Positions 25,556 through 33,049 of a stretch of DNA of 64,000 nt are shown piece after piece (the stretch's first letter is position 1; each line of letters opens with the position of its first letter). The DNA is taken from the NCBI RefSeq assembly GCF_000215705.1, contig NC_015677.1:1748001-1812000 (forward strand), given 5' to 3'. This stretch comes from Ramlibacter tataouinensis TTB310. GTDB lineage: Bacteria > Pseudomonadota > Gammaproteobacteria > Burkholderiales > Burkholderiaceae_C. Below the pieces are notes generated by a model. It saw only the letters and a program-made list of their open reading frames with translations, ran no database searches and was not told the DNA's origin. The position numbers were made by a program, and so were the translations under genes.

Positions 25556-26953
25556 CTACCGAAGCACCACCCGATCGGATTCGAACGCGACAGGCACGGT
25601 CAGGAGCGCGCGGAACTCCTTGTAGCCGGTGCGGCCTGGAAAGAACGCATGCAGGAAGAGCTGCGGCTGGCCGTCCAATCCGTTGGCGACGGACGGATGG
25701 CCCGGGCCTGACCACTGCGGCGTGGACGTGAGCAGCGGACCGTCGAGCTTGGCATACGGGCCGAGCGGCGAGTCGGAGATCGCGACGCCAATGCCGTAGT
25801 CAGCCGTGGTGAAATCGTTGCCTGCGTAGAACAAGTAGTACTTGCGCCCGTGACGCGCCACCCAGGCGCCTTCGACCAGGTGCGCCTCCCAACCGCGGTC
25901 GTTCATCAGCACGACCTCGCGCGGGCCCGTCAGGGAACGGCTGTCCGGCGCAAGTCGCTGACCATGGATCGGCGTGCGCATGGCTTCCAGCACGTCACGA
26001 GCGATGCTCACGGCCTGCTGCCGCATGCCGGCCTGCACCAGGCCTCCCAGGCGCTGCTGGAACGGCAGGAAGTCGGAAGTCACGGCTTCCACGAGAGGCT
26101 GCAGCGCCAGGAACCGCTCCATGGGCGGCAGCGTCCGTATCCAGGGCCAGAGGGTTTGGCAAAGCGACGCCGTTCTCTGGCGCGCGAGGTCGGGGAACAG
26201 GCCGACGGTGAGCTCGCCATGCCTGTGAAGCAGGTCGGCGAGAAGCGCGGGCCAGCGGTCGTTGGCATCGTGCTTCCAGAACAGGTACGCCTTCCCGTCA
26301 GGTTCGACGAGCACATGGGGGTCGATCACGCCATCGGCGACCAGGGGCTTTTCGTCGGCGACAAAGGGTCCGCAGGGCGTGGAAGACCTGGCCACGCCGA
26401 TGGCAAGTTCGCCACCGTCCTTGGCCCGCGCCGCGAAAAACACCAGGTACTCGCCTCCCACGTGGTGCAGTTCCGGGGCCCAGAAATCGCTTCGCCCTTC
26501 GCCATCCAGCGCCCATCCGGGCTTGTCACCTTCGGGAAAGACAAAGCCCGCCAGCTCCCATTGCCCGAGATCACGCGAGCGCAGGACCGGAAACGAGTCC
26601 GGGGCGTCGTTGGAGGTGACGACGAGGTAGTACGTTCCGGCCGATCCGGTCCGTGGCGAATCCGGCACCTGCAGCACGGCAGGGTCCCCGTAGCCATACC
26701 GTATCTGCGCGGACAGCGGTTGCGTGAGCAGCGCCTCATAGCGCGTCCGTGATGAGGCGGATCCCGCGTCACGCCGACTTCTCGGGACGCAGGTTCCGAA
26801 ATCCCCCGCAATGGTCGCGTACAGGTCGAGATAGGCGCCGTGCGTGGTGTCGGGGAGCCGGTATTCATGCGTGCGCCAGGTTCCGGACGAAGGATCCCGG
26901 CCCGAGATCCTGAGGGTCCGCGATGGCGCGTCCGCTCCCGCGCCCTCGATCAC
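25556..26953 (-). CDS. GH43-like five-bladed propeller glycoside hydrolase family protein
   Basis: About 465 residues with the repeated blade pattern of the GH43/GH-F superfamily: YGYGDPAVLQV (catalytic Asp position), DFWAPELHHVGGEYLVFF, VIDPHVLVEPDGKAYLFW (second Asp) and EGAWVARHGRKYYLFYAGN (Glu acid position), then YGIGVAISDSPLGPYAK. Such enzymes usually cut arabinan- or xylan-type glycosides. The only in-frame start near the N-terminus is a GTG with no good ribosome site. Upstream in-frame codons encode a hydrophobic run (LELLVAAAAAPFPFSVV), so the true start may lie slightly upstream and include a signal peptide. Codon use is visibly less GC-rich than the neighbours, suggesting acquisition. 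Confidence 0.7.
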   Translation of the reverse strand: MIEGAGADAPSRTLRISGRDPSSGTWRTHEYRLPDTTHGAYLDLYATIAGDFGTCVPRSRRDAGSASSRTRYEALLTQPLSAQIRYGYGDPAVLQVPDSPRTGSAGTYYLVVTSNDAPDSFPVLRSRDLGQWELAGFVFPEGDKPGWALDGEGRSDFWAPELHHVGGEYLVFFAARAKDGGELAIGVARSSTPCGPFVADEKPLVADGVIDPHVLVEPDGKAYLFWKHDANDRWPALLADLLHRHGELTVGLFPDLARQRTASLCQTLWPWIRTLPPMERFLALQPLVEAVTSDFLPFQQRLGGLVQAGMRQQAVSIARDVLEAMRTPIHGQRLAPDSRSLTGPREVVLMNDRGWEAHLVEGAWVARHGRKYYLFYAGNDFTTADYGIGVAISDSPLGPYAKLDGPLLTSTPQWSGPGHPSVANGLDGQPQLFLHAFFPGRTGYKEFRALLTVPVAFESDRVVLR

Positions 26954-26996
26954 GACCGAGAACGGGAACGGGGCTGCTGCTGCGGCGACGAGCAGT

Positions 26997-27437
26997 TCAA
27001 GCTTCCTGGAGGCTGGCCACCAGCTCGGCCTTGCGCGCTTCGAGCCGGGTGGCGAGCGCGGCCAGGTCCAGGCCGGCCGACCGCGCCTTCGGGAAGATCT
27101 GCAGCCGCTCTTCCATCACATGGTGCTGGACGGTCCGCTGCAGCTCGGCCACGAGGGCGTCGAGGTTATCGGTGCTTTCGGCCTGGGCGATCAGCTGCTT
27201 GGCCTGGTCGTGCTCATCGCGGGCTTCCTGCACCAGCTTCTCGTCCTTCGTGGCTTCGCGAAACGCCGGATAGAACAGCTCTTCCTCCAGCGCTGCGTGC
27301 AGCGTGAGTTCCATGCAGATGATCTGCGCGAGGTCGGCCTTCGCCGCCGCGTCGCTGCCGGCGGACAGGTAGTCGCGGAAAAGGGTTTCGACGCGCTGGT
27401 GGTCGGCATCGAGCAAGTCAATCGCATCCTGGGCCAT
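26997..27437 (-). CDS. Hemerythrin HHE-domain protein
   Basis: A 146-residue four-helix hemerythrin-like protein. Iron-ligand positions are visible in DLLDADHQRVETLF, LTLHAALEEELFYPAF, DEHDQAKQLI and HHVMEERLQIFP. This soluble group (PF01814) binds a di-iron centre and is linked to oxygen, NO or iron handling. The ATG follows GGAGACCCCC. CCTACA occurs about 65 bases upstream, a motif also seen before other small genes in this window. It is followed by the GH43-like gene after 43 bases on the same strand; a functional link is doubtful. Confidence 0.9.
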   Translation of the reverse strand: MAQDAIDLLDADHQRVETLFRDYLSAGSDAAAKADLAQIICMELTLHAALEEELFYPAFREATKDEKLVQEARDEHDQAKQLIAQAESTDNLDALVAELQRTVQHHVMEERLQIFPKARSAGLDLAALATRLEARKAELVASLQEA

Positions 27438-27553
27438 GGGGGTCTCCTGCGGGGTGGGATGGTCGGATGCGGACCATCATTGAGCCGGCCGCGGGTCGCG
27501 TCTGTAGGCCGGCGCCGATGGTCCGGCCGTGTCAGGAAGCCGGGCCCCAGCCG

Positions 27554-27775
27554 CTAGAGCCGCTTGCCGGTGCGCAGGTAGGTGGCCGCGCGCTCCAGGC
27601 ACTGCTGCTCTTCCAACGTCAGGTTGCGCAGGCGGTCGCGCTCCTCCAACGTGGGCTCCGGCCCGGAGCCGTTGAAGAATCTGGCGTAGGCCGCGTTCAA
27701 GTCCTTCTGGGCGCTTTCGGCGCGCGCAGCCGCCCCCTTCCAGGCGGCGATCAGCTCGGCGTATTTCTCGGGCAT
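27554..27775 (-). CDS. Small acidic helical protein, unknown function
   Basis: A 73-residue protein, MPEKYAELIAAWKGAAARAE..., predicted mostly helical, with the segment LTLEEQQCLERAATYLRTGKRL at the C-terminus. I do not recognise a family. It lacks a signal peptide or membrane segment. Its upstream region contains a hairpin with a T-run (27791-27822, minus strand) only 16 bases before the start, so transcription must begin between that terminator and the ATG, or read through it. Confidence 0.55.
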   Translation of the reverse strand: MPEKYAELIAAWKGAAARAESAQKDLNAAYARFFNGSGPEPTLEERDRLRNLTLEEQQCLERAATYLRTGKRL

Positions 27776-27790
27776 CTTCTTGTCCGCTGC

Positions 27791-27822
27791 AAAAAGAGCC
27801 CCGCTCCTGTCGGAGCAGGGGC
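27791..27822 (-). terminator. Rho-independent terminator on the minus strand without an obvious upstream gene
   Basis: Read on the minus strand, GCCCC-T-GCTCC pairs with GGAGC-GGGGC around a four-base loop and is followed by TCTTTTTG. No convincing minus-strand gene ends just before it; the 49-residue lipoprotein gene upstream is on the plus strand. It may end a small RNA made from the 27.82-28.1 kb stretch, or be an attenuator before the 73-residue gene. Confidence 0.6.
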
Positions 27823-27987
27823 GAGATCCCCGGGGCCAACAGCTATCGAAATGCCCCTGGGCGAAGGAACCATCTTAATGCCGGGTCCCTTCCCGGCACC
27901 GCGATTGCATCAAGGCGGCGCGTGCCCGCTTGCAGGCGCTGCTCGACCGATGGGGTGGGAGAAAGTCGACTCGACGGGAACGTGGAC

Positions 27988-28137
27988 ATGACCAGGATTC
28001 TCAGCACCGTCGCCCTTCTCGCCGTGACCGCCTGCTCAGGCGTCCCGCAGGGTGCCTCCGCCACCGCCTCGCCTTGCGCCAGCTCCGAGGCTTCCTACGA
28101 GTGCCAGGTCGAGCGCTACCAGCGCGTGGCGCACTGA
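27988..28137 (+). CDS. Very small lipoprotein
   Basis: A 49-residue protein: MTRILSTVALLAVTACSG is a complete lipoprotein signal with lipobox VTAC. The mature part would be only about 34 residues and ends in ASYECQVERYQRVAH. It contains two further cysteines that could form a disulfide. It looks like an entericidin-sized cell-envelope lipoprotein, but I do not see a match to a named family. A pseudouridine synthase gene follows 19 bases later on the same strand. Confidence 0.55.
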   Translation: MTRILSTVALLAVTACSGVPQGASATASPCASSEASYECQVERYQRVAH

Positions 28138-28156
28138 AGGTGGCTAAGCTGCCGGG

Positions 28157-28882
28157 ATGACGCTTTCCGACCCGAGCGCAGCCCCGCAGCCGCTGGCCGT
28201 GCTCCATCTCGACGCCGACCTGGTCGCCATGGCCAAGCCACCGGGACTGCTGGTGCACCCCAGCGCGCTCGACGCCCACGAGGAGCGCACCGCCCTGCGG
28301 CTGCTGGAGCAGCAGCGGGGCGAGCGGCTGTTCCCGCTGCACCGTCTGGACAAGGCCACCAGCGGCGTGCTGCTGTTCGCGCGGACCGCGCAGGCCGCCC
28401 GGCACTGGGGCGCCGCCTTCGAAAGCGGGGCGGTGGCCAAGCGCTACCTGGCGCTGGTGCGCGGCTGGCCGCCCGAGTCCGGCGAGATCGACCACCCGCT
28501 CGCCCGCGACCCGGAGCTGCCTTCGGCCGGCCAGCCGCGCCTGGCCGCCGCCACGCGCTTTCGCCGGCTGGCGTGCTTCGACTGGCCTTTCCGCGTCGAC
28601 GGGCGCCACCCCACCAGCCGCTACGCCTTGGTGGAGGCGGCGCCCCTGACCGGACGCCGCCACCAGATCCGCAGGCACTTCAAGCACCTGTCACATCCGC
28701 GGGTGGGCGACACCACCCACGGCAAGGGCGCACACAACCGGGCCGTGGCGGCGTGGCTGGGCGAGCAGCGGCTGTGGCTGCATGCGGCGAGCGTGGAGCT
28801 GCCCGGAGGATTGCGGATCGAGGCGGCCTGCGGGAAGGAGTGGAGCCTCCTCACGGCGGACATTCCTGCATTCGCCCGATGA
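28157..28882 (+). CDS. RluA-family pseudouridine synthase (TruC-like)
   Basis: A 241-residue pseudouridine synthase. The catalytic Asp is in HRLDKATSGVLLFA. Other family segments are the N-terminal VAMAKPPGLLVHPS, KRYLALVRGW, TGRRHQIRRHFKHLSHPRVGDTTHGKG and LWLHAASVEL. Length and the absence of an S4 domain point to the TruC branch, which modifies uridine 65 of tRNA, rather than RluC or RluD. A sigma-70-like TAAGCT lies about 10 bases before the ATG, as in several single genes here. Its stop overlaps the start of the DUF3820 gene. Confidence 0.9.
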   Translation: MTLSDPSAAPQPLAVLHLDADLVAMAKPPGLLVHPSALDAHEERTALRLLEQQRGERLFPLHRLDKATSGVLLFARTAQAARHWGAAFESGAVAKRYLALVRGWPPESGEIDHPLARDPELPSAGQPRLAAATRFRRLACFDWPFRVDGRHPTSRYALVEAAPLTGRRHQIRRHFKHLSHPRVGDTTHGKGAHNRAVAAWLGEQRLWLHAASVELPGGLRIEAACGKEWSLLTADIPAFAR

Positions 28883-29106
28883 ACGCCTTCGATGCCCACC
28901 TGCTGCAGCTGCTGGTGACGCGCGAGATGCCGTTCGGCAAGTACCAGGGCACCGTCATCGCCGACCTGCCCGGCGCCTACCTGGCCTGGTTCGCCCGCCA
29001 GGGCTTCCCGCCCGGCGAGCTGGGCCGCCTGCTCGCGCTGATGCTGGAGATCGACCACAACGGGCTGCGGCATCTGCTGCAGCCGCTGCGGCCCGGCGCG
29101 ACCTGA
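28879..29106 (+). CDS. DUF3820 family protein
   Basis: A 75-residue protein of the DUF3820 type, recognised by MPFGKYQGTVIADLPGAYLAWFARQGFP. The PFGKYKG motif and following DLP-YL-W-F are the family signature. Members are often called quorum-sensing-regulated virulence factors on thin evidence. The ATG overlaps the TGA of the pseudouridine synthase gene, so both are translated from one message; the pairing is common in proteobacteria. No catalytic function is assigned. Confidence 0.85.
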   Translation: MNAFDAHLLQLLVTREMPFGKYQGTVIADLPGAYLAWFARQGFPPGELGRLLALMLEIDHNGLRHLLQPLRPGAT

Positions 29107-29110
29107 ATCC

Positions 29111-29692
29111 TTACCGCCCCTGGGCGACCATGTAGTCCACCGCCTGCCTGACCTCCGCGTCGGACAGGTTGGCGAAGCCGCCCTTGGGCGGCATGACGCC
29201 CTTCTTGCCGGTGTAGCCCTGGATGGCATGCTGGTACAGCACGTTCATGCCCTGCTGGATGCGCAGTCCCCAGTCGGCCTTGTCGCCCAGGCGCGGGGCG
29301 CCCGCCACGCCGGCACCGTGGCAGGCGGCGCAGGCCTTCATGTAGACGGACATGCCGGCGTTGTCGGGCCCCGCTCCCATGGTCACCGCGGGGTTGGCCG
29401 AGGGTGCGGGCGTGCCGTCGGAGGTGGGGTTGGTGCCCTGGCCCTGGGGCACGGTACCGGGGGCGGCGGACGCCGCCTGGGGCGGGGCGGCGGGCGTACC
29501 GGAGGCGACGGTCCCGGGAGTGTTGCCGCTGTCGGTGCCGCCCGCGCCGCCGCCCGGGCGCGGCGTCGCGGACGAGGTGGCACCTTGCGACTGGGAGCCG
29601 CCGTTCTCCTGCTGGCCACAGGCGGCGAGCAGGGCCAGGGCGGCGAGAGCGGCGGAAAGCGTGGCGAGGGTCTTGGGCATGCGCGATTTCAT
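29111..29692 (-). CDS. Cytochrome c5-type lipoprotein
   Basis: A 193-residue c-type cytochrome anchored as a lipoprotein. The signal ends at the lipobox LLAAC-G. A long Gly/Pro/Ala/Ser/Thr-rich linker of ~70 residues follows, then a class I cytochrome domain with heme motif CAACH and the axial Met in GVMPPKGG. The ending LSDAEVRQAVDYMV is typical of the cytochrome c5/CycB group. It should carry electrons in the periplasm at the membrane. The flexible linker would let the heme domain reach partners. It converges with the DUF3820 gene, 4 bases apart. Confidence 0.92.
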   Translation of the reverse strand: MKSRMPKTLATLSAALAALALLAACGQQENGGSQSQGATSSATPRPGGGAGGTDSGNTPGTVASGTPAAPPQAASAAPGTVPQGQGTNPTSDGTPAPSANPAVTMGAGPDNAGMSVYMKACAACHGAGVAGAPRLGDKADWGLRIQQGMNVLYQHAIQGYTGKKGVMPPKGGFANLSDAEVRQAVDYMVAQGR

Positions 29693-29799
29693 CCCTGCTT
29701 TTTCGCCGGCCTGCAGCCGCCGCCGTGTAGGCCGTTCCTGATCGACGGTGGAGGCGCCCTACCACCACCAGGGCCGCCGCAAACGGCTATCGTGCGGCG

Positions 29800-31038
29800 A
29801 TGATCCCGCCCCAACGCCTTTCCGTCCCCAAGGACAAGCTCAAGTTCGTCCTGCTCGAGGGCATCCACGCCTCGGCCATCGAGTCGCTGCGCGCCCAGGG
29901 CTACGAGCACATCGTCACCTCGCCCAAGGCACTGGCCGGCGACGAGCTGCGCGCCGCCGTGGCCGACGCGCACTTCCTGGGCATACGCTCGCGCACCCAG
30001 CTGACCGAGGCCGTGCTCGCGGCCGCACCCAAGCTCACCGCCATCGGCGCCTTCTGCATAGGCACCAACCAGATCGACCTGCGCGCCGCGCTGCGCCGGG
30101 GCGTCCCGGTGTTCAACGCACCGTTCTCCAACACCCGCAGCGTGGCCGAGCTGGTCCTGGCCGAGGTGGTGATGCTGATGCGCGGCATCCCGCACAAGAA
30201 CGCGGTGCTGCACCGCAACGGCTGGGTCAAGAGCGCGGCCGGCTCCTACGAGGTGCGCGGCAAGACGCTGGGCATCGTGGGCTACGGCCACATCGGCACC
30301 CAGGTGGGCGTGCTGGCCGAGCACCTGGGCATGCAGGTGGTGTTCTGCGACGTCGAGGCCAAGCTGACGCTGGGCAACGCGCGGCAGCTGCATTCGCTGG
30401 ACGCCGTGCTGGAGCAGGCCGACGTGGTGACGCTGCACGTGCCCGAGACGCCGCAGACCCTGGACATGATCGCGGCCCCCCAGCTGGCGCGGATGAAGCC
30501 GGGCAGCCACCTGATCAATGCCTCGCGCGGCACGGTGGTGGACATCGCCGCGCTGGCCGACGCGCTGGAGCGCGGCCACCTCGCCGGTGCCGCCATCGAC
30601 GTCTTTCCCGTGGAGCCGCAGGGCAACGACGCGCGCTTCGACTCGCCGCTGGTGAGATTCGACAACGTGCTGCTCACGCCGCACATCGGCGGCTCGACCG
30701 CCGAGGCGCAGGAGAACATCGGCCGCGAGGTGGCGGCCAAGCTGGTGCGCTACTCCGACAACGGCTCCACCGTGTCCGCGGTCAACTTCCCCGAGGTGTC
30801 GCTGCCCGAGCCGGCCGGCCGCAGCCGCCTGCTGCATATCCACCGCAACGTGCCGGGCGTGATGGCGGCCGTCAACGAGCGCTTCTCCGTGGCCGGCATC
30901 AACATCGCGGCGCAGTACCTGCGCACCAACGAGGAGGTGGGCTACGTGGTGATCGACGTGGACGGCGCGGCCAGCCGGGTGGCCATGGAGGAGCTGTGCG
31001 GCGTGCCCGGCACCATCCGGTGCCGGGTGCTGTACTGA
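29800..31038 (+). CDS. serA: D-3-phosphoglycerate dehydrogenase
   Basis: A 412-residue NAD-dependent enzyme for the first step of serine synthesis. Family features: FNAPFSNTRSVAELVLAEV, the Rossmann motif TLGIVGYGHIGTQVG, catalytic Arg in LINASRGTVVD, Glu in DVFPVEPQGN and His in LTPHIGGSTAEAQENIG. The C-terminal ACT domain (RNVPGVMAAVNERFS...VGYVVIDVDG) is where serine inhibits the E. coli-type enzyme. A short promoter-like region precedes the ATG, and the gene stands alone. serB for the last step of the same pathway is at 60.45 kb. Confidence 0.97.
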   Translation: MIPPQRLSVPKDKLKFVLLEGIHASAIESLRAQGYEHIVTSPKALAGDELRAAVADAHFLGIRSRTQLTEAVLAAAPKLTAIGAFCIGTNQIDLRAALRRGVPVFNAPFSNTRSVAELVLAEVVMLMRGIPHKNAVLHRNGWVKSAAGSYEVRGKTLGIVGYGHIGTQVGVLAEHLGMQVVFCDVEAKLTLGNARQLHSLDAVLEQADVVTLHVPETPQTLDMIAAPQLARMKPGSHLINASRGTVVDIAALADALERGHLAGAAIDVFPVEPQGNDARFDSPLVRFDNVLLTPHIGGSTAEAQENIGREVAAKLVRYSDNGSTVSAVNFPEVSLPEPAGRSRLLHIHRNVPGVMAAVNERFSVAGINIAAQYLRTNEEVGYVVIDVDGAASRVAMEELCGVPGTIRCRVLY

Positions 31039-31039
31039 C

Positions 31040-31729
31040 TCAGTGCTGGGCCACGGTGCCGCGCCAGGCGCCGCTCTCGAAACCGCGGGATTCCAGCAGG
31101 TTCTTGAAGCGCTTGAGGTTGCCCTTGGTGGTGAGCTTGACGCCGCCGACCGCGTCGCCCACCTTCTCGACCAGGGTCTCGGGCTGGTAGTCCATCTGCA
31201 GCATCACGCGGGTGCGGTTGTCGCCGATCTTGTGGAAGGTGACCACGCCGGCGTTGGGCACGCCGTCGGTGCTGCGCCAGGCGATGCGCTTGTCGGGGAT
31301 CTGCTCGGTGATCTCGGCATCCCATTCCTTGGGCTTGCCGGCCACGACGGCGCGCCAGTGCAGGTGGGTGTCGTCAAGCTGCTTGACCTCTTCCACGGTC
31401 GCCATGAACTGGGGGAAATCCTCGAACTGGGTGAACTGGTTGTAGGCGGTGCTCACCGGCACGTCGAGCTCGATGGACTCTTCGACGGTGGACGCCGAGC
31501 CCGAGCTGCGTCCCTTTCTCATCTGGCTCGACAGCAGCCAACCGCCGGCCGCCAGCGCGGCGACGGTCAGCAGGGCGCGGCCGCCGGGCGGGCGCACCAC
31601 GAGGGTTTCCTCCACGGAGAGCAGGGGCCCGGGCCGGCGGCTCATCCTGGTTCGTTTGGACAGGAGCAGGCCGCCTGCGGCGGCAAGTGCGGCGACCGCT
31701 GCGGCGATCCCTGACTTTTTCATTTGCAT
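31040..31729 (-). CDS. Membrane-anchored SRPBCC/COQ10-START domain protein
   Basis: A 229-residue protein. Two N-terminal hydrophobic segments (IAAAVAALAAAGGLLL and ALLTVAALAAGGWLLSS), each preceded or followed by basic residues, are followed by a SRPBCC domain: VEESIELDVPVSTAYNQFTQFEDFPQFMATVEEVKQLD, then WDAEITEQIPDKRIAWRSTDG. This polyketide-cyclase/COQ10-like group binds hydrophobic ligands. The duplicated N-terminal unit (VEET or VEES after each hydrophobic run) suggests an internal duplication. The stop is 1 base from the convergent serA stop. The ligand is unknown. Confidence 0.82.
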   Translation of the reverse strand: MQMKKSGIAAAVAALAAAGGLLLSKRTRMSRRPGPLLSVEETLVVRPPGGRALLTVAALAAGGWLLSSQMRKGRSSGSASTVEESIELDVPVSTAYNQFTQFEDFPQFMATVEEVKQLDDTHLHWRAVVAGKPKEWDAEITEQIPDKRIAWRSTDGVPNAGVVTFHKIGDNRTRVMLQMDYQPETLVEKVGDAVGGVKLTTKGNLKRFKNLLESRGFESGAWRGTVAQH

Positions 31730-32021
31730 GTTCGATTCCTCGGCTGTAGAAGGGAGTGGATGCTCATACGCGAGCAATGCGTCATGGTGGGCAATACGCC
31801 CGCTGACAGCGGCAACAGGCTGCAAAAGACGAACTCGACCATCGGCGCCCGGCGAAGGGCCGCGGGGCCGGACGGGCGCTCGGATGCGGACGGCCGAGGA
31901 GCCCACCCATGGCACGAGAGTTCTTACACAGGGATGCGCGGGGGCTGGCAGAACAATGTGCTGTTACCCGCTGTCCGGCCGCTTGCCGATAGCCTGCGCG
32001 TTTGCTTGCCATCCCTGAAAG

Positions 32022-32450
32022 GTGAATCCCTTGACTCCCCAACAATACGAACGCACCCAAGCCATCGCGCAGCGCTTCATCCGCGAGCTGCACCGGTTGG
32101 AATCCGGCGACGAGTCCGCCGTGGAGAGCCTGGCCCTGATGTTTGTCGACAACGGGCGCCTGAGCAATCCCATGCTGGAACACGAAGGCCGCGAATGCTG
32201 CGGCCGCGAGGAGGTGGCCGCGTTCTGGCGGCAGTACCGCAAGTCCTTCCAGGAGATCCATTCCGAGTTCCTGGAGGTCACCGTCAACCCGCTGGCCGCC
32301 GGCCTGTTCTGGCGCTCGCGCGGCAAGGACGCCGCCGGCGAGCCGGTGGACTACCACGGCGTGTCGCTGCTGATGCTCAACGAGGCCGGCCATATCCAGC
32401 GTTTCGAGGGCTACTTCGACAGCCGCCAGCTGGAGCGCGTCGCGCACTGA
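32022..32450 (+). CDS. NTF2-like (SnoaL-type) protein
   Basis: A ~142-residue NTF2-fold protein: helix TQAIAQRFIRELHRLESGD, the strand/turn LALMFVDNGRLSNPM, FWRQYRKSFQEIHSEF, and closing strands VSLLMLNEAGHIQRFEGYFD. Such proteins may be small enzymes (isomerases) or ligand-binding proteins; the active-site pocket is not conserved enough to name a reaction. The start is either the GTG at 32022 or a TTG at 32031 that has AAAGGTG at good spacing; neither is ATG. The structured repeat begins 28 bases after its stop. Confidence 0.75.
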   Translation: MNPLTPQQYERTQAIAQRFIRELHRLESGDESAVESLALMFVDNGRLSNPMLEHEGRECCGREEVAAFWRQYRKSFQEIHSEFLEVTVNPLAAGLFWRSRGKDAAGEPVDYHGVSLLMLNEAGHIQRFEGYFDSRQLERVAH

Positions 32451-32477
32451 GCGCATGCGAAGACGTCGTCCCGCGCG

Positions 32478-32721
32478 GCGCGGCAGGCGGTGCCCGGCCG
32501 GGGCTCATACTGTGGCGGTCCGTGCTGGCGCACGGACTTCGCGGGCCGTTCTCTTCGGCCTGGGGCCGCGGCATAACTCGCTACGCGCCTAAGGCCGCTG
32601 CGCTCAGACAGATGCCGCGAGTCAGATCACGAAGCGCGCCGCACCGGCGGCGCGCAGCCCCAGGCCGAAGAGCCGTCCCGCCGCCCCAGAAATCGCCCCG
32701 CCCGGGCACCGCCTGCCGCGC
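32478..32721. repeat. 244-bp structured repeat with perfect 20-bp terminal inverted repeats (copy 1)
   Basis: Ends GCGCGGCAGGCGGTGCCCGG (32478-32497) and its exact complement (32702-32721). Inside are a hairpin (32518-32525/32530-32537), a 16-bp stem (32551-32566/32657-32672), an inner 8-bp stem (32567-32574/32612-32619) and a 9-bp hairpin (32634-32642/32647-32655). Copy 2 is at 61226-61470 in the same orientation, about 95% identical by eye. It fills part of the 599-base gap between the NTF2-like gene and the next TctC gene. No coding capacity is convincing. A MITE-like unit or a structured RNA are the options. Confidence 0.85.
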
Positions 32722-32785
32722 TGAGACATGGCCTCGTGCGAAAGGTCTTCAAGACACGGCGCGCCAACCTAGCTGACTGACTCAC

Positions 32786-32922
32786 CGCATCTGTCTGAAC
32801 GCAGCGGCCTTAGGGCGCGTAGTGAGTTATGCGGTGCAAGCCCAGGCCCGGTACGGCGCAGCGAAGTGCGTGCGCAGCACGCACCGACACAGTATGAGCC
32901 CCTGGCGGGGAGCGCCTGGCGT
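32786..32922 (-). repeat. Inverted half copy of the structured repeat (copy 3)
   Basis: The reverse complement follows the left half of copy 1, from the central loop outward, at perhaps 75-80% identity by eye. Its hairpin (32866-32873 with 32877-32884) keeps 8 paired bases although the sequence changed from GTCCGTGC to GTGCGTGC, with a matching change on the other arm. The rest of the gap (32722-32785 and 32923-33049) shows nothing I can name. Confidence 0.75.
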
Positions 32923-33049
32923 CCCCGCACGGGACAACGACTGCCGCGCCACGCGGAACCACCTGCCGCAGCCGGATTCGGGTTTGCCGCATGGCCCGGC
33001 CCGCGCACGCGCGGTACCTTGCCCGGCCACCCCAACGCCGGAAAACCGC

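Noticed and set aside
27843..28064. A 73-residue minus-strand frame ending just before the orphan terminator
   Set aside because: It is antisense to the small lipoprotein gene and lacks protein-like features; the plus-strand frame has a lipobox.
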